From Colwellia sp. 12G3 (GTDB taxonomy: Bacteria; Pseudomonadota; Gammaproteobacteria; Enterobacterales; Alteromonadaceae): 64,000 nt of DNA. The stretch is taken from contig NZ_PJAQ01000001.1 of assembly GCF_002836775.1 (NCBI RefSeq), positions 1 through 64,000 on the forward strand. Reading direction: 5' to 3'. Positions within the stretch are counted from its first letter, which is position 1, and every line of letters starts with the position of its first letter. Both the position numbers and the translations under genes were made by a program. This document shows positions 18,052-26,632 of the stretch, piece after piece. A model generated the notes under the pieces. It saw only the letters and a program-made list of their open reading frames with translations, was not told the origin of the DNA and searched no databases.

Positions 18052-19341
18052 ATGATAAATACTAAATTTTCACTTCAAACGATGACTCAATCCTTCAAGC
18101 ATTACGATTCCATTAATCATCAGTACAGTGGAACTTTTATAGATCGCCCTGTAGCCCTTGTGCTTATTATAATGCTCCTCCCCTGCTTCCTGATAAATAT
18201 ACTGTTGGCTTTATGCACTAAAAGAAACATCTTCTCAATACAGCATAAAACAGATGCTTTAAGTAGAACGGTAATGTTACATAACTTTAGTTGTGGTATT
18301 TGGGTCAAAACTGCTGCGCTATTTGATATTTACTCAGGAAGGATTTCTTTTTGCGGTATTCCTTTAACTCACCGACTTTCACCCGACATGCAATTTTGTG
18401 TTATCAACCAAATAAAGTGTAAAGCAGGCGTTTTTAGTTTGTATGATTTACACATTAAAACGGGTTTAACAATAATGAGTAAAGAGCAATTACTTGAACA
18501 GCAGCTTAATGGTAATGCCGTTGACTATTTAGCGCTTATGATAAAAAGTTTTATGTCCGTTGTTTTTTATGGTCGAACAATACAAAAACTTCACAAAGCT
18601 AAGGTCTTATCTTTATTTGGTTTAAACGTTAACAACACCTCGATGGCAGAAGCTGTCGATTGGATAACACAGACACATCAAAATAAAACTAATATAGGTT
18701 TTTTCATCAACGTAAATTCAATTAACTTGTCAATAAGCGACCCTGAATTTTTTAATCAACTAAGTAAAGCAAATGCCTTATTTGCTGATGGATCAGGCAT
18801 GAGATTAGCAGCGAAAAAAGCGGGTTTTCTTCTTAACGGTAATAATAATGGTACGGACATGTTGCCTCACCTTTGTCGGAGCTGTGTTCAAAGCAAGCAA
18901 TCTTTATATTTCTTTGGGGCAAAACCAGGTATTGCTAAACAGGCCGCAAGTCAATTATGCAATCAATTCCCAGGACTCAATATTGCGGGTACTGAACATG
19001 GCTTTAACGAAGATAATAATGCCGATGAAATTATTGAATCAATAAATAACAGTGGTTGCGACATATTATTAGTCGCTATGGGATCACCCGTACAGGAGAA
19101 ATGGTTACTCGAACATAGAGATAAGTTGCAGTGCAAAACCGCATTAGCTGTAGGTGGACTATTTGATTTTTATTCTGGCAATATCTCACGGTCACCTATG
19201 TGGCTAAGAGAAATTGGTATGGAATGGGTTTGGCGTTTAATACAAGAACCTCGTAATAAGTTCAATCGTTATGTTATTGGTAACCCGCTTTTTTTATATA
19301 GAACTTTCTTTCTTGGTTTAGTGAATACAGGGGAAAAATAA
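18052..19341 (+). CDS. WecG/TagA/CpsF-family glycosyltransferase with degenerate sugar-transferase N-terminus
   Basis: 429 residues. The C-terminal half (about 185-429) is a GT26 domain: LFGLNVNNTSMAEAVDWI, FADGSGM, NGTDMLPHL, FFGAKPGIAKQAA, VAMGSPVQEKW and VGGLFDFYSG are all present. It would add the second sugar to an undecaprenyl-linked acceptor. The first 180 residues are extra for this family: a membrane helix (about 32-52) and a stretch (IYSGRISFCGIPLTHRLSP) that looks like a bacterial sugar transferase lacking its catalytic motifs. It overlaps the real priming sugar transferase by 1 bp (TAATG). Confidence 0.88.
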   Translation: MINTKFSLQTMTQSFKHYDSINHQYSGTFIDRPVALVLIIMLLPCFLINILLALCTKRNIFSIQHKTDALSRTVMLHNFSCGIWVKTAALFDIYSGRISFCGIPLTHRLSPDMQFCVINQIKCKAGVFSLYDLHIKTGLTIMSKEQLLEQQLNGNAVDYLALMIKSFMSVVFYGRTIQKLHKAKVLSLFGLNVNNTSMAEAVDWITQTHQNKTNIGFFINVNSINLSISDPEFFNQLSKANALFADGSGMRLAAKKAGFLLNGNNNGTDMLPHLCRSCVQSKQSLYFFGAKPGIAKQAASQLCNQFPGLNIAGTEHGFNEDNNADEIIESINNSGCDILLVAMGSPVQEKWLLEHRDKLQCKTALAVGGLFDFYSGNISRSPMWLREIGMEWVWRLIQEPRNKFNRYVIGNPLFLYRTFFLGLVNTGEK

Positions 19342-20021
19342 TGACTATTCAAATTATGCAACAAGTTAAAAACAACGTATTAATTACGGGTACTCCTCAA
19401 CATATAATAAAAAATTTCAAACATAAAGGGATACCAGTTATCTTGCAACAAAGCGTTGCGCTAATTGCGTTACTATTAATAAGCCCATTACTTTTATTAG
19501 TGTTTATTTTCATCAAAACTGAAAGTACGGGTAGTGCCTTATTCTCGCAAACAAGAGTCGGTGAAAATGGTCGACATTTCAAAATGTATAAGTTCCGCTC
19601 TATGTACTTAAAAACTGACCCTCATTATCAAGAGCCAGACCCTACACAAAGCTCTCGTGAAGGTGTTTGTAAGAAGTATATTAATGACCCTCGAATTACC
19701 AAAACAGGCCAATTTATTAGAAAATATTCGATAGATGAGATCCCGCAGTTATTTAATATTGTTAGAGGTGATATGTGTTTGGTAGGACCTAGGCCTGCCT
19801 TATCTATTGAAACTTATGAGTATGATAACGACGTTCAAACACGATTATTTACCAAACCGGGTCTAACGGGCTTATGGCAAGTGTCTGGTCGTGCAGATAC
19901 TAATTTTGAAGAACAGTTAAAGTTAGACAAAACGTATATTAAGCAGCAAAGCTTTTTAATGGATTGTAAAATAATAGCGCTCACCATTCCTGCTGTTTTA
20001 AGTGCAAAAGGTGCTTATTAA
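19341..20021 (+). CDS. undecaprenyl-phosphate sugar-1-phosphate transferase (priming enzyme)
   Basis: A 226-residue short-type bacterial sugar transferase with one membrane helix (about 36-56) and the catalytic domain: QTRVGENGRHFKMYKFRSM, RKYSIDEIPQLFNIVRGDM, VGPRP and PGLTGLWQVSGR. It transfers a sugar phosphate from UDP-sugar to undecaprenyl phosphate to begin each repeat unit. The large N-terminal membrane region of WcaJ-type enzymes is missing. It is coupled to the WecG-like gene and followed by a strong terminator, so these two form one operon. Confidence 0.93.
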   Translation: MTIQIMQQVKNNVLITGTPQHIIKNFKHKGIPVILQQSVALIALLLISPLLLLVFIFIKTESTGSALFSQTRVGENGRHFKMYKFRSMYLKTDPHYQEPDPTQSSREGVCKKYINDPRITKTGQFIRKYSIDEIPQLFNIVRGDMCLVGPRPALSIETYEYDNDVQTRLFTKPGLTGLWQVSGRADTNFEEQLKLDKTYIKQQSFLMDCKIIALTIPAVLSAKGAY

Positions 20022-20065
20022 AATTAACAAGCACTGCGCACAACAGCATCATTTAGGCATGAACT

Positions 20066-20106
20066 AAAAAAGTGAATTGATAAAGCCTATTATCAATTCA
20101 CTTTTT
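20066..20106. terminator. strong terminator after the sugar transferase gene
   Basis: A 17-bp perfect stem AAAAAGTGAATTGATAA (20066-20082) and its complement at 20090-20106, 7-nt loop, ending in a T6 run at 20102-20107. It separates the priming operon from the wza operon. Confidence 0.9.
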
Positions 20107-20150
20107 TATGATGTATCTCTACCAATTTTGGTTATTTCCTTGTAAATAGC

Positions 20151-20187
20151 ATTTTGCAAAATTGAGAAAACGCATTGCACATTGCAA
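20151..20187. promoter_or_regulatory. TTGCAA palindrome cluster, candidate activator site
   Basis: The perfect palindrome ATTTTGCAAAAT (20151-20162) is followed by GCATTGCACATTGCAAAA (about 20172-20189). This gives three TTGCA half sites, 85-120 bp upstream of the sigma-54 -12 of the wza operon. Confidence 0.6.
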
Positions 20188-20260
20188 AACACAATATCCC
20201 TCCCCTCATTAAAAAACATAAATACCATATAAAACAATAACTAAAGAACAAACCTACAGT

Positions 20261-20276
20261 TGGTACGTTAAGTGCA
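20261..20276 (+). promoter_or_regulatory. sigma-54 promoter of the wza-type operon
   Basis: TGGTACGTTAAGTGCA: GG and GC with a 10-bp gap and TGCA at -12. The start codon at 20323 lies about 47 bp downstream. GTTAACC (20299-20305) occurs in the leader, as in the two preceding units. Confidence 0.75.
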
Positions 20277-20322
20277 ATTAATGATTAGTGTTTAGAGCGT
20301 TAACCTTATCATGGAGAATATT

Positions 20323-21600
20323 ATGCTGTATCAGCCATTTAACAATTATAAAATGATACCCCTACTCGTTGCCTTGTTTGCAACTTTGGCTTTACAAGGT
20401 TGTGCTAGGCATTCTTCAGAAAACATGGATAAGTCTGCACTTCGATTTTATGGCATGCCTGCTGATAATGGCGATGACTTTATTCATGAAAAGGCCCCCA
20501 ATAGCGTCTTCGCTGAGGGTTTAAATTGTAGTCAATTTAAAGATATGGGGGCAGCATTAAATTATAGAACAGACAAACCCATTAATTTAACGACTACCAG
20601 CATTATAGCGACGGGTGAGAATGACCTTATTTTGGCTCAAGGCTTAATATTAAGTCCTGGAGATTTAGTTGAAGTATTAATAGAAGATGGTGAAGGTTTT
20701 AATGGACGTTATATTATTGATAACGCTGGATATGTAAAACTTCCATTGATAGGTATTATAGAAGCGGGAGGAGCAACAACTAATACATTAGAGGATAAAA
20801 TTGAATTGGCCCTTGTTAGGGCTGAGATATTTCAACCCGCCAACGCAAGTGTCACGATACATGTGTTGAATTGGTCATCTATTTCAGTTTCTGTTGCTGG
20901 TGCTGTATTTAATCCCGGTACCGTATTAATCAATAGAAGACCTAAGGGCGTTCAAAACGCCGAACATTTAGCAGCTTACGGTGATTATTCACCCACGCGT
21001 TTATTGTCTGAAGCAATTAGAACAGCATCAGGTATTAGACCGGACGCTAAATTAGACCAGATAATTTTGATACGTAAAGGCTGGCAAGTACAAATAGATA
21101 TGACGGGCATGTTAACGGGTGACTTGGTAAAAGATTACCCTTTAGTGGCCGGTGACCGAGTAATAGTGCCTAGTACAGGTTGCTTTCAACCGCATTTAGT
21201 TAGACCAAGCCAAATTACCCCTAAAGGTTTTCGTGTTTTTATGTCTAACCTGATTGATTCTGCGGGAGATAATGCGAGTGCTGGTATCGGTAAATTTGCA
21301 ACAAGTTTGCCCTATGGCACACGTTTACTTCAGGCTGCGGTTTCTGCTAATTGCGTTGGTGGTAAAGAGTGGACTAATGCACCGCGTAGAGTCGTGCTTT
21401 CAAGTAGAAATCCAATCACAGGTGAAACGCAAGTTATTGAACGTTCCGTTGAAGAGTTGATGACTATGCCTAATAAAGGGCAAATTAATCCTTACCTTAT
21501 GCCAAATGATGCGGTTGCTTGTTACGATTCAGATATTACCAACTACCGAGATATTGCCAAAACCCTTACCGATCTTATTATTCCATTCAAATTATTATAG
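20323..21600 (+). CDS. Wza-type outer-membrane polysaccharide export lipoprotein
   Basis: About 425 residues. Signal peptide with lipobox LALQGC, so a lipoprotein. The Poly_export domain (LILSPGDLVEVLIEDGEGFNG..IIDNAGYVKLPLIGIIEAGG) is followed by SLBB-type segments (VSVAGAVFNPGTV, AIRTASGIRPDAKLDQIILIRKG). It should form the outer-membrane channel for the exopolysaccharide. An ATG at 20311 is in frame, but GGAG at 20312-20315 seven bases before the ATG at 20323 favours the later start. The next gene, a Wzz-like co-polymerase, lies 7 bp downstream. Confidence 0.92.
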   Translation: MLYQPFNNYKMIPLLVALFATLALQGCARHSSENMDKSALRFYGMPADNGDDFIHEKAPNSVFAEGLNCSQFKDMGAALNYRTDKPINLTTTSIIATGENDLILAQGLILSPGDLVEVLIEDGEGFNGRYIIDNAGYVKLPLIGIIEAGGATTNTLEDKIELALVRAEIFQPANASVTIHVLNWSSISVSVAGAVFNPGTVLINRRPKGVQNAEHLAAYGDYSPTRLLSEAIRTASGIRPDAKLDQIILIRKGWQVQIDMTGMLTGDLVKDYPLVAGDRVIVPSTGCFQPHLVRPSQITPKGFRVFMSNLIDSAGDNASAGIGKFATSLPYGTRLLQAAVSANCVGGKEWTNAPRRVVLSSRNPITGETQVIERSVEELMTMPNKGQINPYLMPNDAVACYDSDITNYRDIAKTLTDLIIPFKLL

Positions 21601-21607
21601 GTGATTT

Positions 21608-22999
21608 ATGAAGTACCCTATTATTCCATTAACAAAGTTTGGGTTATTTAGAGCACAAACATACGCTGTATTGAAGCGCCCATATTTGGTTGTCGCTTTA
21701 GCTTCTTATGTCATGGTTGCTCTACTTGTACTCATTTATTTAAATAAAGCGCCATCATTTAGCAGCGATATGGAAATGGTATTGCCCGGTACTGGCAGTA
21801 GTAACAGCGTATCTCTTGATAATGTTGGTCAAGTTGTCTCACAAACTAACACGCCTTTTTCTGGTGGTGGCTTTAACCCTCGTGTTAATTATAAAGAGAT
21901 GTTATCGAGTAGAGGTGTAAGAGCGCGTGCAGCAAAAAAACTACATATCTCAATTGAAAGCCTTGGTAAGCCTAAAATTAAACTTACCGAACAAACTTCA
22001 ATTATTTCACTTGAGATGAGTGCTAATGGCAAGGACCTAGCACAAGCAAAAACGCTTGCGCTATATGAATCTTTACAAGATGAGTTAAATAACTTAAGAG
22101 CTGACGAAGTATTACGTCGTGATCGCAGCATTAAACAAGTGCTTGACCAATATAGAGAACGAATGAACATAACGCGTAACGCTATTGTTGATTTTCAACA
22201 ACGCTCTATTGTGGTGTCAACAGATCAAATGAACCAACTGGTGAGAACCCTTTCAGGTGTTCGAGAAAAGCACCTTTATATCAAAGCCGAAGCAAAACAA
22301 TTACAAGAATATATATATCAGTTAAGTGAAGAGTTAGGTGTGTCACCAAAATTAGCTGGGCAAGCGTTTGCCCTTCAATCAGATGTCGAGTTTCGTGCTT
22401 ACATTACAGAACTAAAAGAAAGCATAACCCAACTCACAGAATACAGTTCACGGTGGGGAGTTAATCATCCAAAAGTTAAAGCGCAACAGAAAAGATTAAA
22501 TTTTACCCGTATTGCGATTAACGAAAGAAGTAGTCAAATGTACGGTGTTAATTCTAATGAAATATTTAATTCATTGAATTTAGATTTAAATCCAAAACGA
22601 TCTGAATTGTTTGCTGATTTAATTGACGCTTATGCAAAGCAAAAGGGACAAGAGTCAATGTTAGAAGACTTAGGTCGCTCCGCACTCCATTTAGGTGATC
22701 AATTAAAAATTTATTCACGAGAAATTGTTGAATTAGAACGTTTACAAAGAGAATTTAACATGGCGGAAGCAATATTTACCTCAGCAGCAGCAAGACTTGA
22801 AGCAAGTAAATCAGATGTTTTTGCGTCTTATCCTGTACTGCAAATGTTAACAACGCCCTCTTATCCAACGAAACAAAGTAGCCCTAAAAATATCATTGCT
22901 TTTATTGGCGCAATAACCGGATTTATATTTATCACCTTAGGATTAATTATCTTATCGCAACGTAATAAGTTAATTAACATAATTCTTAAAAGGGATTAA
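21608..22999 (+). CDS. Wzz/Wzc-like chain-length and export protein without kinase domain
   Basis: 463 residues with a membrane helix near residues 30-50, a long periplasmic coiled-coil region (about 130-420, including LDQYRERMNITRNAIVDFQQRS) and a C-terminal membrane helix (about 430-452, preceded by the Pro-rich TTPSYPTKQSSPKN). This is the polysaccharide co-polymerase layout. The cytosolic tyrosine kinase of Wzc is absent and no separate kinase gene is present in the window. It is thought to set chain length and join the inner-membrane machinery to the Wza-type channel. Confidence 0.87.
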   Translation: MKYPIIPLTKFGLFRAQTYAVLKRPYLVVALASYVMVALLVLIYLNKAPSFSSDMEMVLPGTGSSNSVSLDNVGQVVSQTNTPFSGGGFNPRVNYKEMLSSRGVRARAAKKLHISIESLGKPKIKLTEQTSIISLEMSANGKDLAQAKTLALYESLQDELNNLRADEVLRRDRSIKQVLDQYRERMNITRNAIVDFQQRSIVVSTDQMNQLVRTLSGVREKHLYIKAEAKQLQEYIYQLSEELGVSPKLAGQAFALQSDVEFRAYITELKESITQLTEYSSRWGVNHPKVKAQQKRLNFTRIAINERSSQMYGVNSNEIFNSLNLDLNPKRSELFADLIDAYAKQKGQESMLEDLGRSALHLGDQLKIYSREIVELERLQREFNMAEAIFTSAAARLEASKSDVFASYPVLQMLTTPSYPTKQSSPKNIIAFIGAITGFIFITLGLIILSQRNKLINIILKRD

Positions 23000-23040
23000 A
23001 TTAGTTTAAGTAATTAATAACTAATCAACAATTTATAATG

Positions 23041-23077
23041 AATTGCAAAATGAAAATAACCTTTTTATTTTGCAATT
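23041..23077. promoter_or_regulatory. TTGCAA inverted repeat, candidate activator site
   Basis: AATTGCAAAAT (23041-23051) and ATTTTGCAATT (23067-23077), perfect 11-bp arms with centres 26 bp apart, about 97 bp upstream of the -12 at 23175. Confidence 0.65.
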
Positions 23078-23161
23078 TACTGATTTACCTTCCTTCAACA
23101 CAAAACCGCCAAAAACAAATAAAACCAAAGATATCAATAGCCTGAAATTTATTAATGGTGT

Positions 23162-23177
23162 TGGCACACCTTTAGCA
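23162..23177 (+). promoter_or_regulatory. sigma-54 promoter of the ligase/pyruvyl transferase operon
   Basis: TGGCACACCTTTAGCA: a perfect TGGCAC at -24 and GC at the right distance. The start codon at 23283 leaves a leader of about 95 nt. Confidence 0.8.
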
Positions 23178-23282
23178 ATACAAGGAGTAACAAAACCGTT
23201 TTAGTGAATAAACAAAGTAAACAGAAGTAACACATTACCTTTATTAAAAACGTTAATTATTCATATTTGGACTGATGCTCAC

Positions 23283-24551
23283 ATGACAACTAAACGACTT
23301 AACCCACAATCTACTGAAGAAAAGCTGATCTGGTTCGGGTTAACACTAACTTATCCATTCTTTGCTTTTGGTGGTCTTTATATTATGGGTTCAGTGCTAG
23401 GTTGGATGATATTTGCCGTCGTTTTACTACGCTGGTATGTCAACGGTAAAGACGAACTTGCAGCCATACCTGTCATTGTTTGGTTATGGGTAATTGGAGG
23501 TCTGTTTATGCTGTTGGCGTTATTCATTGGTCATTCAAATTGGGACTTAGGCATAGCGAAAACAATTAAATCGTCCCTTGGTTGGGCTAAAGGTTGGGCC
23601 CTTATGCCACTATTTTTATTTATTGGTGCATTTGTAGATATCAAACCGCAATTACTGATCAGAGCCGTATGCATTGTTTCATTCCATTCATTAATTTTTG
23701 CTGTTATCACCATTGTTCTTTATATGGCTGGCGTTCATGGCGATTTATTTGTTTCTCCTCTAAAAGTTATTGGTGGCCCTGGCGAAACCTTTTTTACCGT
23801 GAGTTTATTCGGCTTAAACCCTGAAACAGGTGCCGGACGTTGGAGGTTTTTCACCCCTTGGGCTCCGGCTGCAGGTTTTATGGCATGTATATTTTTGATT
23901 TTTACTTGCCAAGAAAAAGATAATTTTTGGAGAAATACCGGTTTATTAGGCAGTTTTGTGATGTCTTTGTTGTCTCAATCGCGTGCTGGCTGGGTTATTT
24001 ATATCGCTTTAACACCGTTATGTTTACTACATAAATATTTTAAAAACCCTGTGTTATTAATCGTTATTGGTGTCGTAATTCCTGCCATCGTCTTATTAGG
24101 TGAGCCTTTATTTAATTGGCTAAACAATAGCTATTTAGATATTAAAGCTTCGCGTCCTGGTTCAACACGTGTCCGTAACACCTTAGAAGTTTTAGCACTA
24201 CAGCGCTGGGAATCCGAAGCACCTATTTGGGGGCACGGCATTGTAGAGAAAGGTCCTAAAATTGTTGAGGGTATGCCTATCGGCTCACATCATAGTTGGT
24301 ACGGATTGTTATTTGTAAAAGGGATTGTGGGATTATTAGCGTTAGCAATTCCCTTAGCTTTTACTTGTATTTACTTATTTTGGCACAGTCTGAAAAGCAA
24401 AATTTGTTATACCGCAGCGTTAATGCTTGTTGTTTTTATTTGTTACTCTTTTTTTGAAAACCTAGAAATTTTAAGTTTTATTTACTGGCCAGCACTTTTA
24501 TGGATTGGTATTGCACTTAACCCATTAAAATCAGGAGAAAAGTATGTTTAA
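23283..24551 (+). CDS. O-antigen ligase / Wzy-type polymerase
   Basis: 422 residues with 10-12 membrane helices and the Wzy_C pattern: a large periplasmic loop with RPGSTRVRNTLEVLALQRW and GHGIVEKGP..., then SHHSWYGLLFVKGIVGLLAL. These are the conserved Arg- and His-containing loops of polymerases and ligases that act on undecaprenyl-linked sugars. In this locus a repeat-unit polymerase is the likeliest role. There is no clear ribosome binding site before the ATG at 23283. It overlaps the pyruvyl transferase gene by 8 bp. Confidence 0.85.
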   Translation: MTTKRLNPQSTEEKLIWFGLTLTYPFFAFGGLYIMGSVLGWMIFAVVLLRWYVNGKDELAAIPVIVWLWVIGGLFMLLALFIGHSNWDLGIAKTIKSSLGWAKGWALMPLFLFIGAFVDIKPQLLIRAVCIVSFHSLIFAVITIVLYMAGVHGDLFVSPLKVIGGPGETFFTVSLFGLNPETGAGRWRFFTPWAPAAGFMACIFLIFTCQEKDNFWRNTGLLGSFVMSLLSQSRAGWVIYIALTPLCLLHKYFKNPVLLIVIGVVIPAIVLLGEPLFNWLNNSYLDIKASRPGSTRVRNTLEVLALQRWESEAPIWGHGIVEKGPKIVEGMPIGSHHSWYGLLFVKGIVGLLALAIPLAFTCIYLFWHSLKSKICYTAALMLVVFICYSFFENLEILSFIYWPALLWIGIALNPLKSGEKYV

Positions 24552-25686
24552 GAAATATGATGCATATTTAGTCGGTTATTACGGTATGCGCAATAGCGGT
24601 GATGACGCCCTAATGTATGCCACTGCATGGGCGGCTAAAAACATTCTTGGATGTAATAACACGAAAGTAGGTTTATATGGTGATTACAGCAGAGAAACAC
24701 AAAGTGATCACCAGCTTTCGTTAAAGTTTACTCAACAATTTTCGGGACAAAACAGACTATTACATTATAAAACAGCCATTCAGAGTAAACGTATCATTTT
24801 TGGTGGCGGTTCAGTATTACATAGTGAGACTGACATCAATCTTAAAAGACAGTTAATGTCTTTAGCTAACCAGAAAAAAAGCTTAGCTGTAGGTGTTGGT
24901 ATAGGACCTTTTAACTCTAGCGCTGCTGAAAAGTCTTGCGCAAAATTTTTAAATGAATGTGGTTACATAGGTGTTAGAGATAGCGCCAGTTTAGATATAG
25001 CACAAGCCATTGCTCCGCATGCAAACGTGCATAAAACATTTGATTTAGCGCCATTGTTATTGTGTTCAAATCAATACAAGCCAACGGTTAACGAACGCCA
25101 AGGTATTGCTTTAACATTATGCTCAGTTGCCATTGATGCCATGGGAAAAACCGATAAAACTAAAGAAGAAAAAAGAGTAGAACAATTTGTGCAATTAATT
25201 ACCCAACTCTATGTACAAACCGGCGAGCCTATTACGTTAATAGAATTTAACGGTCACGATGTATTAGGTGATTGGAAAATTAATAACAATATTCTTGCTC
25301 GTTTAGATAAAAGCATTCCTGTATCAATCAAAAAATATGAACCAAACCCTATTGCATTACTTAACAATCTATCAAGTTATAAAGCTATTTTAAGTATGCG
25401 TTTACATGGTTCTATTCTTGGCTATTTAGCTAACACCCCCGTTTTATCTATCAATTATCATAGTAAATGCAAAGGATGGTGCGACGATATTGGTATGCCT
25501 GAAGACTATCAAATAGATTTATTTAACCTACCCATTGAACAAATCGTTGCTCAAATAAAACTCGGTGTCTCAACTAAATTTCAACAACCTACATTATCTG
25601 TAAACAACGCTTTAAAAAATTCTTTATCTAACTGGAGTATTAAAAATGAACAATTTAAATTTTACAGTCGTTATTCCACTATTTAA
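24544..25686 (+). CDS. polysaccharide pyruvyl transferase (CsaB/WcaK-like)
   Basis: 380 residues of the PS_pyruv_trans family: YYGMRNSGDDALMYATAWA at the N-terminus, FGGGSVLH, AVGVGIGPF, GYIGVRDSAS, and SMRLHGSILGYLANTPVLSINYHSK near the C-terminus. It would add a ketal-linked pyruvate from phosphoenolpyruvate to a sugar, giving the polymer negative charge. AGGAG stands just before the ATG inside the end of the ligase gene. The following GT2 gene overlaps its 3' end by 41 bp. Confidence 0.9.
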   Translation: MFKKYDAYLVGYYGMRNSGDDALMYATAWAAKNILGCNNTKVGLYGDYSRETQSDHQLSLKFTQQFSGQNRLLHYKTAIQSKRIIFGGGSVLHSETDINLKRQLMSLANQKKSLAVGVGIGPFNSSAAEKSCAKFLNECGYIGVRDSASLDIAQAIAPHANVHKTFDLAPLLLCSNQYKPTVNERQGIALTLCSVAIDAMGKTDKTKEEKRVEQFVQLITQLYVQTGEPITLIEFNGHDVLGDWKINNNILARLDKSIPVSIKKYEPNPIALLNNLSSYKAILSMRLHGSILGYLANTPVLSINYHSKCKGWCDDIGMPEDYQIDLFNLPIEQIVAQIKLGVSTKFQQPTLSVNNALKNSLSNWSIKNEQFKFYSRYSTI

Positions 25687-26590
25687 TAAAGCAGAACATA
25701 TTTTAAGAACGCTAAAAAGTGTTGAGTGGCAGAAATACCCTGCAGCAGAGATTATAATTATCGACGATGGCTCTACCGATGAAGGCCCTGCAATAGTCAA
25801 AAATGCTAACATGAAGAATGTTAGGCTGATTCATCAAGAAAATCAGGGAGTATCTGCAGCTCGTAATAACGGTGTATCCTTAGCGAGTCATGAATATATT
25901 GCCTTTTTAGATGCCGATGACCAGTGGTTACCACTATTTTTAGATGAAGTTGCACGATTAATTGTGAAGTTTCCACAAGCGAAATTTTTTGGCACACGCT
26001 ATCAAATAGTCGCCTCTGAAAACACTTATTGTGATGCTAAAATTAAGCTAGAAAATATGAATCCCGAAGGCGTGATACTAGACAATTATTTTAATATTGC
26101 GGCACAAGGCGATTTACCTTTTACCATGTCTTCTATGGTAATTGAGCGTTCATTATTTCAGTCAATTGGAGGTTTTCCGCTAAATGAACCCATTGGAGAG
26201 GATCAAGATTTATTTTGTCGTGTTGCTTTAAATACCCCTATTGCCTATTCACCCAATATTCATTCTCTTTATCATAAAGATGCTCAAAACCAAGCAAGTA
26301 AAAATAATATCCCATCAACGGAATGTGGCTTTAGCGTCCGTATTACTAAAGAAGCCAGAAAAGATACAAAAAGAAGCAGTGCTAAAGATATGCTTAAATA
26401 TAGTGCTACGCATTTGTGTCATCTGGCAAAACTTAATATTGGTAATGGGCATTTTTCTCAAGCGAGAACATTGTTATCAGACCCTCGTTGCAAATTAAAA
26501 CCTAAGCATTTAGTTGGCCTATATGGACTGTCATGGATACAACAAACCAGTCAGTGGTTAACAAATATTATTTATAACAAGCAGTCGTAA
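25646..26590 (+). CDS. family 2 glycosyltransferase
   Basis: 314 residues, GT-A fold: FTVVIPLFNKAEHILRTLKSVEWQ, IIIDDGSTDEGP, NQGVSAARNNGVSLASHEYIAFLDADDQW and EDQDLFCRVAL are present. It is a second GT2 enzyme for the repeat unit. GGAG precedes the ATG. The start lies 41 bp inside the pyruvyl transferase gene, an unusually long overlap that indicates translational coupling within the operon. Confidence 0.9.
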   Translation: MNNLNFTVVIPLFNKAEHILRTLKSVEWQKYPAAEIIIIDDGSTDEGPAIVKNANMKNVRLIHQENQGVSAARNNGVSLASHEYIAFLDADDQWLPLFLDEVARLIVKFPQAKFFGTRYQIVASENTYCDAKIKLENMNPEGVILDNYFNIAAQGDLPFTMSSMVIERSLFQSIGGFPLNEPIGEDQDLFCRVALNTPIAYSPNIHSLYHKDAQNQASKNNIPSTECGFSVRITKEARKDTKRSSAKDMLKYSATHLCHLAKLNIGNGHFSQARTLLSDPRCKLKPKHLVGLYGLSWIQQTSQWLTNIIYNKQS

Positions 26591-26632
26591 TTAGCAATTA
26601 ATTGATGAATCTATAATTAGGGAGTATTACAA

